Virus record (IMG/VR): IMGVR_UViG_3300005563_000072
Location: 1-33,398 of that record
DNA length: 33,398 nucleotides
Source of the DNA: a virus
Reading direction: 5' to 3' (one strand)
The notes under the pieces are model-generated. The model worked only from the letters and a program-made list of their open reading frames with translations, made no database searches and was not told the DNA's origin. The position numbers and the translations under genes are program-made. This document shows positions 6,196 to 10,700 of this stretch, one piece after another; within the stretch, counting starts at the first letter, position 1, and each line of letters starts with the position of its first letter.

Positions 6196-6384
6196 TTAAC
6201 AACTCCCGTCACACGAACCGGACAATTGGCAATCCATAGAACAATAACCGGTCTTATTGTCCCTAGATTCTTCGCAGTCTTCACAAAGATCATAGCCACC
6301 GACATTGGTTGTTTCTTTTAGCGTCTCACAGCCGTAACACCATTGATGAACTTTGGTAGACTTAACATCTGTTAACTTTTCCAT
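6196..6384 (-). CDS. Cys-rich zinc-ribbon-like small protein, 62 aa
   Basis: Nine cysteines in 62 residues, arranged as CYGC, CEDC, CSMDC and a final CDGSC. The first two CxxC-type pairs, about 15 residues apart, look like a zinc ribbon; the C-terminal cysteines could bind a second metal. Such mini zinc ribbons in phages may bind RNA polymerase or nucleic acid, but this is inference. The ATG at 6384 directly follows the upstream stop; an in-frame TTG at 6399 is less likely. A variant TTAACA-N2-TGTTAA motif (6362-6375) lies in frame in its first codons, encoding LTDVK. Confidence 0.7.
   Translation of the reverse strand: MEKLTDVKSTKVHQWCYGCETLKETTNVGGYDLCEDCEESRDNKTGYCSMDCQLSGSCDGSC
6362..6375 (-). 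promoter_or_regulatory. TTAACA-N2-TGTTAA motif, variant spacer
   Basis: TTAACATCTGTTAA: both six-base arms are kept while the two-base spacer changes from AA to TC. It lies in the first codons of the Cys-rich gene and encodes LTDVK. Conservation of arms but not spacer is the best sign that the inverted repeat itself is selected. Confidence 0.5.
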
Positions 6385-6385
6385 G

Positions 6386-6523
6386 TCAGCACCATACAAT
6401 TTGATCCCAGAGAATGAGGCCGGTACATTGCCATCCGCAACCGTACTTGCTGGCCTCTTCGTCCATGTTGTACACCTCAGTCATGCAGACCTGCGGATTG
6501 TCCACGTACACAATGCTATGCAT
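6386..6523 (-). CDS. Hypothetical protein, 45 aa
   Basis: A short ORF with a textbook ribosome site: GGAG six bases before the ATG at 6523. It contains four cysteines (VCMTEV, GCGWQCTG, VWC), acidic residues in the centre and a Trp-rich C-terminus. It starts one base after the upstream 60-residue gene ends and stops one base before the zinc-ribbon gene, fitting the tight packing of the operon. Function unknown; the Cys and Trp residues hint at a metal- or disulfide-stabilised mini-protein. Confidence 0.65.
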   Translation of the reverse strand: MHSIVYVDNPQVCMTEVYNMDEEASKYGCGWQCTGLILWDQIVWC

Positions 6524-6524
6524 T

Positions 6525-6707
6525 TTAATCTCCAATCTGTTGACAAGCTAGAGACGCCTCGATCATGTAAGGCAGCGTCTCACCATTGACGTACATCCAG
6601 TCCAACCCTGCCGGTTCACGCATGCCAAGCACATGCAGATATGCCTTGAACATGTAAATGTCCCGGCAAGTGTGCAGCATTTGAGCCATGACTTTGTACT
6701 TAACCAT
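6525..6707 (-). CDS. Hypothetical protein, 60 aa
   Basis: Unrecognised. The ATG at 6707 overlaps the upstream gene by eight bases. It is predicted mostly helical (MVKYKVMAQMLHTC, DIYMFKAYLHVLGM), with a C-terminal segment LPYMIEASLACQQIGD. Its last codons provide the GGAG ribosome site of the next gene. The upstream sequence CAATCC is not a good ribosome site, so coupling to the 63-residue gene is likely. Confidence 0.6.
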   Translation of the reverse strand: MVKYKVMAQMLHTCRDIYMFKAYLHVLGMREPAGLDWMYVNGETLPYMIEASLACQQIGD

Positions 6708-6891
6708 TGGATTGTACCGTGGTAACGTTGGACAACACGGCGTAGCACTTGATGTTCATGTTGCGGGCAGTGTCGTCCGCTTCTTTGAACGAGTGAAACG
6801 GCTTTGCCAGCCGGACGTTAGGAGTATGTACTGTTCCGCTGTTGCGGACCGTCTTTACAAACCCCAGATTATACGCGATGAAGTAGAGCAT
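6700..6891 (-). CDS. Hypothetical protein, 63 aa
   Basis: Unrecognised. The start is secure, with an AAGGAA site six bases upstream of the ATG at 6891. It is preceded by the composite repeat at 6923-6970, so it is the first gene of the second block of the leftward operon. The protein looks like a small alpha/beta domain: a strand (MLYFIAYNLGFVKTV), the segment AKPFHSFKEADDTARNM reminiscent of short phage proteins that convert field-like values, and a second strand (KCYAVLSNVTTV). No function is assigned. Confidence 0.65.
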   Translation of the reverse strand: MLYFIAYNLGFVKTVRNSGTVHTPNVRLAKPFHSFKEADDTARNMNIKCYAVLSNVTTVQSNG

Positions 6892-6922
6892 TTTATTTCC
6901 TTTAGTTTTAACAAAGGCAAAC

Positions 6923-6970
6923 TTAACAAATGTTAAGTCTTGCCGGTGCCGCGCTAACGCGCTATGTTAA
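6923..6970 (-). repeat. Composite leader repeat, copy B
   Basis: The second copy of a 46-48 nt element made of TTAACAAATGTTAA (6923-6936), a spacer tgccgg, and the shared 20-nt block at 6951-6970 containing a GC-rich mini-hairpin (GCGCTAACGCGC) and a final TGTTAA half-site. It sits 31 nt upstream of the leftward gene starting at 6891. Copy A is at 5232-5277 upstream of another leftward gene. Confidence 0.75.
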
Positions 6971-6991
6971 AAAATCTTGCTTTGAAACCAC

Positions 6992-7093
6992 AAATTAAGA
7001 CGGCCTGACATTCCACGTCCCTAGCTATGTAGGTTGCCGGGCAGGCTGCAAGGGCGACTGGGGGATACCGGTATCGCCTTGGCGTCTTAATTT
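6992..7093. ncRNA. Candidate structured RNA closed by an 11-bp stem
   Basis: A perfect inverted repeat, AAATTAAGACG (6992-7002) and CGTCTTAATTT (7083-7093), encloses 80 nt that can form further helices: CCTA/TAGG (7020-7023 with 7030-7033), TTGC/GCAA (7034-7037 with 7048-7051) and AAGG-CGA/TCGCCTT (7050-7057 with 7074-7080), plus a 12-nt palindrome GATACCGGTATC (7064-7075). No ORF occupies the stretch. It lies between two leftward genes, so a leftward transcript would contain it, but strand is not certain. It matches no RNA class I can name; a ribozyme, riboswitch or recombination/replication site are all possible. Confidence 0.5.
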
Positions 7094-7111
7094 ATAGTCT
7101 ACAGCTTACTT

Positions 7112-7135
7112 CCCCCGCCTTTTGGACGGGGGTTT
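7112..7135. terminator. Strong GC hairpin downstream of the 231-aa gene
   Basis: CCCCCGCC (7112-7119), loop TTTT, then GGACGGGGG (7124-7132): eight pairs with one bulged A. It lies 24 nt beyond the stop of the leftward 231-residue gene. Neither strand has a proper T tract (three T on the plus strand), so it may be a weak terminator or a 3' stabilising structure. Confidence 0.4.
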
Positions 7136-7156
7136 CAGCAACAGTACCGCTAGTTC

Positions 7157-7852
7157 TTATGCTGCCAGCGGTTCGGAGACGGGCGGCGTGATAGTAGCGC
7201 CGACGGCTTCGGCCTTTTCCTTGGCTTCATCTTGCTTGGCGCTTTGATCGAGCAAGGACTTGGCGTGGTCCAGAATCTTGGCGATGCGACGTTGCACAAT
7301 GTCAATGTCGGTAGGCTTGTCGGCAAGCATTTCCTCCAGCTTGTCGAGCACATCGTCGATGGCCGTGGCTTCGGGTGCTTTGCGATGCGCCGCAACGATC
7401 TTGCGCATTGCATCCGTGGTCAGCAGGACCGGGATACCTGTTGCCGCGTCCACATCTTGGCGAACAGCAACGCCGTGAACCCAACATTTCAGGGCGAGCG
7501 AGCGCGTGTCAGCATACTGACCAGCCGAACGCATGGACTTGAATGTGGCTTCATCGAAACCCCACTCCTTGCCGATGGCGTCCTCGATGTTGCGCGTCAG
7601 GGCCAGCAGTTCCTTTGTGATAACACCGCCGGACTTAAACGATTCCATCTTGCCGGTTTGTTGCAAGGCGTCAATGAAGGTAGCGGCAGCAGCACGAACC
7701 GATGCCATGCCCTTGACATAGGTTTTGAGGGTACGCGAGGTTTGATCCTTGGTCAGACCCTTGTCGTGCACAAGAGTAACACTTGCCTCAGCGCCAGCCT
7801 TGGAAATGGAAGTGACGACAACGGCGTCTTTATTGATGGTGTATTTCAACAT
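7157..7852 (-). CDS. Hypothetical protein, 231 aa
   Basis: Unrecognised, the second largest protein of the leftward arm. AAGGA lies eight bases upstream of the ATG at 7852. An N-terminal beta-like region (MLKYTINKDAVVVTSISK) precedes an all-helical body; the C-terminal 60 residues are a long charged helix (RRIAKILDHAKSLLDQSAK) and an Ala/Glu-rich tail ending PPVSEPLAA. No catalytic motif or membrane segment is seen. It has its own intergenic spaces on both sides (hairpins at 7937-7955 and 7112-7132), suggesting it may be transcribed as a separate, perhaps abundant, early unit. Confidence 0.75.
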   Translation of the reverse strand: MLKYTINKDAVVVTSISKAGAEASVTLVHDKGLTKDQTSRTLKTYVKGMASVRAAAATFIDALQQTGKMESFKSGGVITKELLALTRNIEDAIGKEWGFDEATFKSMRSAGQYADTRSLALKCWVHGVAVRQDVDAATGIPVLLTTDAMRKIVAAHRKAPEATAIDDVLDKLEEMLADKPTDIDIVQRRIAKILDHAKSLLDQSAKQDEAKEKAEAVGATITPPVSEPLAA

Positions 7853-7936
7853 GGTAATATCCTTACGGCACGAGAATGCATTACCGGACTAGTGCCTATG
7901 TAGTCATGCGGTACTGAGTGTCGAAAACCCACTACA

Positions 7937-7955
7937 AAGCCCACATTATGGGCTT
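7937..7955 (-). terminator. Hairpin after the first leftward genes
   Basis: AAGCCCA-CATTA-TGGGCTT, a perfect 7-bp stem with a 5-nt loop, 11 nt beyond the stop of the leftward 87-residue gene. There is no clear T tract on the minus strand, so it may be a weak or factor-dependent terminator, or an RNA processing site between the 87- and 231-residue genes. Confidence 0.45.
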
Positions 7956-7966
7956 CATGGTGAATT

Positions 7967-8230
7967 TTAAACGCCAAACTTTTCTTTGATAAGCTGGCTC
8001 AAGGGAGAGACATAAGCAGGGTCTTTCCCGAAGTACTGCACCTTGTACCCGAATACCCGGTTTTCAGCCAGATTGACCGCCTCAAGCTGAGCGCGGGGGT
8101 TAGTTTTAACAAATGTTAAGTTCACCAGCGGGTTTCCGCGAACGCGGACAATGAAACCCGTGCGCGTAGTGCGCACGGTGGCCGTGGTCTTACCATTCGT
8201 GCATTGATAAACTAGGACGCCGGGCATCAT
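7967..8230 (-). CDS. Hypothetical protein, 87 aa
   Basis: Unrecognised. I start it at the first of two ATGs at 8230: GGAG lies nine bases upstream and the A is shared with the stop of the upstream 33-residue ORF (TAATG). The longer frame to 8299 overlaps that ORF and is not preferred. It is basic, with beta-like segments (GVLVYQCTNGKTTATVRTTRTGFIVRVRG) and a C-terminal helix with basic residues. It could bind nucleic acid. It carries an in-frame TTAACA-N2-TGTTAA motif. Confidence 0.65.
   Translation of the reverse strand: MMPGVLVYQCTNGKTTATVRTTRTGFIVRVRGNPLVNLTFVKTNPRAQLEAVNLAENRVFGYKVQYFGKDPAYVSPLSQLIKEKFGV
8106..8119 (-). promoter_or_regulatory. TTAACA-N2-TGTTAA motif, copy inside the first large leftward gene
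   Basis: An identical 14-mer in frame inside the 87-residue gene, again encoding LTFVK. It is the copy closest to the leftward promoters (about 250 nt downstream of the nearer one). Confidence 0.5.
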
Positions 8231-8331
8231 TATAGAATACTCCAGTGAGTTGAAAGCCAGCCAGCGGCCGCACCCGAAAGAGCGCACACGGCCAGCCACA
8301 AGGCTATAAAGCCTGCGTATTTTAGTACCAT
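8230..8331 (-). CDS. Putative 33-aa membrane leader protein, first gene of the leftward operon
   Basis: A 33-codon ORF starting with ATG at 8331, with AAAGGA about 11 bases upstream, ending TAATG-coupled to the next gene. Residues 5-26 form one hydrophobic Ala/Gly/Leu-rich helix (YAGFIALWLAVCALSGAAAG) after a short Lys-containing start; the tail is STHWSIL. It is the first reading frame behind the leftward promoter at 8367-8395. It could be a membrane microprotein or simply a leader that drives coupled translation of the 87-residue gene. Confidence 0.5.
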   Translation of the reverse strand: MVLKYAGFIALWLAVCALSGAAAGWLSTHWSIL

Positions 8332-8366
8332 GATGAAATATATCCTTTACGTTACGGTATGACTAC

Positions 8367-8395
8367 ATTGTAGGACAGATAGCGGGGTTTGTCTA
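8367..8395 (-). promoter_or_regulatory. Leftward sigma70-like promoter, proximal
   Basis: On the minus strand TAGACA (8395-8390), a 17-nt spacer, and TACAAT (8372-8367): five of six matches in each box. It would start transcription near 8360, about 30 nt before the first leftward ORF. Host sigma70 use is inferred. Confidence 0.65.
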
Positions 8396-8483
8396 GGGTG
8401 AAAAGTGTAACAAATTGTAACAATAGTGTGGTTAATATACAACGCATACTCTCCCCTAACCCATTGATTGTACAGAACCGTCA

Positions 8484-8512
8484 ATATTACCCCATTCCGC
8501 ACCCCATGTCAA
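8484..8512 (-). promoter_or_regulatory. Leftward sigma70-like promoter, distal
   Basis: On the minus strand a consensus TTGACA (8512-8507), a 17-nt spacer and TAATAT (8489-8484), four of six for the -10 box. It lies about 120 nt upstream of the proximal leftward promoter, with an imperfect tandem GTAACAA repeat between them (8409-8422). Confidence 0.5.
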
Positions 8513-8522
8513 TAGGGGAAGG

Positions 8523-8550
8523 TGTTGTATATTTACAACAACAATGTTGT
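8523..8550. repeat. Adjacent inverted repeats of TGTTGT(A)
   Basis: TGTTGTA-TATT-TACAACA (8523-8529 with 8534-8540) is directly followed by an overlapping second inverted repeat, ACAACA-A-TGTTGT (8538-8550). More TGTTGT copies lie near 8635 and 8654, and TACAAC near 8438. This looks like a multi-site operator or iteron cluster upstream of the distal leftward promoter. Confidence 0.5.
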
Positions 8551-8800
8551 ATTAAAACAACAGGCCGAAGATTCCCGGCCGTTGCCTTTCCCCTAGGAAA
8601 GCCTGTGTGCCCATACATACTGTACATTTATCCAGTGTTGTTTATTTGCCACATGTTGTTTTATTTCCACAGAGACCCCGGGTGGGGGAAAACTTCGGCC
8701 CCGGGAAATTTGAGAGAGGAAACGTCTATCGCGGCCATAATATTTTTAATCTAGGGGAGGGGTGATAAAATCGTTGATTTAAGCTGTTTTAATACTAACT

Positions 8801-8995
8801 GGCTAGGCTGGTATTACCTAGCCCTTATTATGGCCTTCTAGGCCCCTTATAATTGATTTAAACTGCATTCGCGGGTATTTTCATACCTCGCGTTGAGAAA
8901 GGATTGCTCTAAAGAGCGAATCCGTTGCTTTTAAGAACTTTATTATTTTGCTCGGCCTGAGGGCCTCGCAGCCCTTCGGTCTGCTCTAAAAGAGC
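8801..8995. other. Array of six short hairpins
   Basis: Six inverted repeats in 195 nt: 8801-8823 (GGCTAGG/CCTAGCC), 8832-8844 (GGCCT/AGGCC), 8871-8891 (GCGGGTAT/ATACCTCGC), 8901-8923 (GGATTGCTCT/AGAGCGAATCC, ten pairs with a bulge), 8960-8975 (AGGGC/GCCCT) and 8983-8995 (GCTCT/AGAGC). No ORF spans them. A structured transcript, a replication origin or a packaging site are possible. Confidence 0.5.
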
Positions 8996-9043
8996 CATTA
9001 ATTCATTAAAAAGAGTGATTTATAAAAATAATTAAGAAAAAGC

Positions 9044-9072
9044 TTGACAAGTTATTTAAAATATGTTATAAT
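9044..9072 (+). promoter_or_regulatory. Perfect-consensus sigma70 promoter, rightward
   Basis: TTGACA (9044-9049), 17-nt spacer, TATAAT (9067-9072): identical to the sigma70 consensus, in very AT-rich sequence. Start expected near 9079. It is the first promoter of the rightward arm. Confidence 0.9.
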
Positions 9073-9115
9073 AGTATTATATTAAGAATTATTGTATATA
9101 TTAAATATAATATAT

Positions 9116-9148
9116 AAAAAGTAAAGCTTCTAAAGGCTTTACTTTTTT
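9116..9148 (+). terminator. Terminator-like hairpin behind the rightward promoter
   Basis: AAAAAGTAAAGC (9116-9127), 8-nt loop, GCTTTACTTTTT (9136-9147) and one more T (9148): a 12-bp stem ending in a T tract. Symmetry makes it a possible terminator in both directions. It lies about 40-70 nt after the expected start of the 9044-9072 promoter and before the first rightward ORF. Confidence 0.6.
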
Positions 9149-9211
9149 ATTAATATATATATATAATAAATGCTCTTAAAGAAAAGAAAATATATAGAGA
9201 AAGGCTCTTAA

Positions 9212-9550
9212 ATGTATAAAAACCTACCGTCAGAATTTGAAGTTCAGGCTCTTGCTTATAATCGTCTTACGACTGAATTCTTGGACTACCACATTCGTGG
9301 AGAATACAAGTTTAAACATGAAGACGGTACAGGCTCTAGGGTTGATATTGCAATTTTTAAGCCTATTCTCAATGCAGAACCAAAGTTGGTTTTGGTCTTA
9401 GAAGTTAAGAAAAATCCAGATGGTTGGTCCTCCAAACAGGGTGAGAGATACTCCTCTAAACTTGACGTTCCTTGTGTTTATATCCGGGGTTTGGACTCAG
9501 CCAAAGATGTTTGTAATCTTGTTCGCAGATACCTAAAAGATTCTTCTTGA
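9212..9550 (+). CDS. PD-(D/E)XK nuclease-like protein, 112 aa
   Basis: A small protein with the core of the PD-(D/E)XK nuclease fold: a helix around residues 7-25, then GSRVDIAIF with Asp45, and LVLVLEVKK with Glu64 and Lys66 as the E-x-K pair, followed by a helix and the strand VPCVYIRG. This resembles type I restriction R-subunit N-terminal and VRR-like nuclease domains. A phage role could be DNA recombination, host DNA degradation or packaging cleavage; not determinable. AGAAAGG lies upstream of the ATG. Its TGA overlaps the -35 box of the next promoter. Confidence 0.75.
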   Translation: MYKNLPSEFEVQALAYNRLTTEFLDYHIRGEYKFKHEDGTGSRVDIAIFKPILNAEPKLVLVLEVKKNPDGWSSKQGERYSSKLDVPCVYIRGLDSAKDVCNLVRRYLKDSS

Positions 9551-9575
9551 CAATTGCTCTTATTTATGGTATAAT
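9547..9575 (+). promoter_or_regulatory. Second perfect-consensus sigma70 promoter, at the small terminase gene
   Basis: TTGACA (9547-9552), 17-nt spacer, TATAAT (9570-9575). The -35 box overlaps the stop of the nuclease gene. The expected start, six to eight bases past the -10 box, coincides with the A of the ATG at 9582, so transcripts from it would be leaderless or nearly so. Confidence 0.85.
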
Positions 9576-9581
9576 AGAAGT

Positions 9582-10325
9582 ATGGATAAAAAATTAGAGG
9601 AAGAACTGGCTCTACATAGGGCTAAAAAGCAAGCCCTACTTGACAAAGAGAAAGCCAAGACTCTTGCTCTTCGTAAACGAAGTACAGGTAAAGACCATAA
9701 ACATTACACGGACAAGAATAAGATTATTGCTCTACAGACATATGCTCAGACAGGCTCTTGGGTTATTGCTGCTAGAGAAAGTGGTATCGGATACGACTAC
9801 CTTCGCATTCAAATTGCTAAAACGCAATGGTGGAAGGACTCTCTTAAAGAGGTCCGCAGTGAGGAAGATGACGTGCTTGATGGCGATCTCTCGGAGATCC
9901 TCAAGGATGGGGTTACACAACTTAAGGATCGTGTAAAACACGGCGATTGGATGTGGAATTCTAAGGAAAATAAATTCGTTCGTAAGGCTCTTAATGCGCA
10001 AACGTTGCAAAAGATCACTACTGGATTTATGGACCAACGCAATGTTCTTCGTGGTAAACCCACCCGAATCACTGAGCAAGTTTCAATGAACGACCGACTA
10101 GCCAAACTGGCGTCGGCGTTCGAAAACTTCCAAACAAGTAGGACTCTCGAAGCTTTCAAGGCTCCCGAGGTTGAAGATGCAGAAATCATTGAGGAATCTT
10201 ATGGCGACGAAACGGAACTACAAGAAGGAATACGAGAACTACCAAGGGAAGCCGGAACAGATCAAGAATCGGAGCGAGCGCAACTCAGCGCGGGCGACGA
10301 TGGAGAAGGCTGGAAAGGTATCTAA
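9582..10325 (+). CDS. Terminase small subunit (probable)
   Basis: A 247-residue, strongly charged protein. An N-terminal Lys/Glu-rich helix (residues 1-30) is followed by a helix-turn-helix-like region near residues 46-75 (KIIALQTYAQTGSWVIAARESG, then YLRIQIAKTQWWKDSL), as in DNA-recognition domains of small terminases; a central helical oligomerisation-type region and an acidic C-terminal tail follow. Position ahead of the HNH protein and the large terminase supports the call. The protein would recognise the packaging site. No ribosome site precedes the ATG; a consensus promoter places the transcript start at the start codon. The C-terminal 40 codons overlap the HNH gene in another frame. 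Confidence 0.75.
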   Translation: MDKKLEEELALHRAKKQALLDKEKAKTLALRKRSTGKDHKHYTDKNKIIALQTYAQTGSWVIAARESGIGYDYLRIQIAKTQWWKDSLKEVRSEEDDVLDGDLSEILKDGVTQLKDRVKHGDWMWNSKENKFVRKALNAQTLQKITTGFMDQRNVLRGKPTRITEQVSMNDRLAKLASAFENFQTSRTLEAFKAPEVEDAEIIEESYGDETELQEGIRELPREAGTDQESERAQLSAGDDGEGWKGI

Positions 10326-10458
10326 AGGAGATGGTAAAGATGTGGATCATAAGAGACCTCTTGTTAAAGGTGGTTCTAACGCTACTTCCAATCTTCGGGT
10401 TCGTAGTGCTTCTGCTAACCGATCTTATCCCCGCACGAAAAGTGCCAAAATGAAATGA
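10201..10458 (+). CDS. HNH endonuclease-like protein, 85 aa
   Basis: A basic protein with an HNH core: DVDH (Asp49-His50), SNL with Asn64 and SANRS with Asn73, preceded by basic helices (NYKKEYENYQGKPEQ, RNSARATMEKAG). Very similar short HNH proteins occur next to terminase genes in many tailed phages, where HNH nucleases can stimulate cos cleavage; that role is inferred. I chose the ATG at 10201, with GAGG eight bases upstream, over 10171. It overlaps the small terminase gene by 125 nt and couples to the next gene by ATGA. Confidence 0.8.
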   Translation: MATKRNYKKEYENYQGKPEQIKNRSERNSARATMEKAGKVSKGDGKDVDHKRPLVKGGSNATSNLRVRSASANRSYPRTKSAKMK

Positions 10459-10592
10459 TTAAGAAAACACCAACCGGTTATAAAGTAACCTCGGAATCGG
10501 GAAAGAAGAATCTCTCGAAACCAAACTTGACTAAGAAACAGGCTGAAAAGCGTATTCGTCAGGTAGAATACTTTAAACGTCAAGGTAAGTAA
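10455..10592 (+). CDS. Small basic protein, 45 aa
   Basis: A short ORF beginning in the stop of the HNH gene (ATGA). It reads MIKKTPTGYKVTSESGKK followed by a Lys/Arg/Gln helix (KKQAEKRIRQVEYFKRQ). Proteins of this pattern, a small strand pair plus a basic helix, are common near HNH or DNA genes in phages and are usually annotated hypothetical. Probably binds nucleic acid. The overlap and the familiar sequence pattern make it convincing despite its size. Confidence 0.75.
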   Translation: MIKKTPTGYKVTSESGKKNLSKPNLTKKQAEKRIRQVEYFKRQGK

Positions 10593-10700
10593 AAGTCTTC
10601 AAAACCACTGGGCAGACGCCCCTGCCGTCCCAACCGAAGGAATAGTAGTCTTGGGAGAAACAAAAAACGCAGCCCCGGAGTTTGGTGGTCTCCAATATTT
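10593..10700 (+). other. Non-coding stretch upstream of the tRNA-like gene
   Basis: 108 nt without an ORF. Possible helices are GGCAG/CTGCC and the overlapping GGGC-AGAC-GCCC near 10618-10634, CCCAA/TTGGG around an 18-21 nt loop near 10636-10663, and GGAG/CTCC near 10678-10693. It looks like a tRNA leader or a structured RNA, but no class was recognised. Confidence 0.4.

Larger units (their letters stand above)
8332..9211. other. Divergent non-coding control region
   Basis: About 880 nt without a credible gene, between the leftward and rightward arms. It holds two leftward promoters, an 8523-8550 cluster of inverted TGTTGTA/TACAACA motifs with further TGTTGT copies to about 8660, an inverted pair GGCCGAAG/CTTCGGCC (8563-8570, 8694-8701), six hairpins between 8801 and 8995, and an AT-rich segment with a perfect rightward promoter and a terminator-like hairpin. 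A 121-codon frame (8389-8754, plus) crosses it but has no ribosome site and spans the promoter elements. Origin or packaging functions are possible but unproven. Confidence 0.7.

Noticed and set aside
6992-7093. Interpretation of the structured element as a tRNA or hammerhead ribozyme
   Set aside because: There is no T-loop, CCA or anticodon arm on either strand, and no CUGAUGA core.
7232-7903. 223-codon plus-strand frame opposite the 231-aa gene
   Set aside because: The minus-strand gene has an AAGGA site and fits the operon; the plus frame lacks a site.
8389-8754. 121-codon plus-strand frame in the control region
   Set aside because: It has a non-ATG start, no ribosome site, a Cys/Pro/Tyr-rich unlikely composition, and it spans the leftward promoters and inverted repeats.
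10171-10200. Upstream ATG for the HNH gene
   Set aside because: It lacks a ribosome site; ATG 10201 has GAGG at proper distance and gives the usual short N-terminus.
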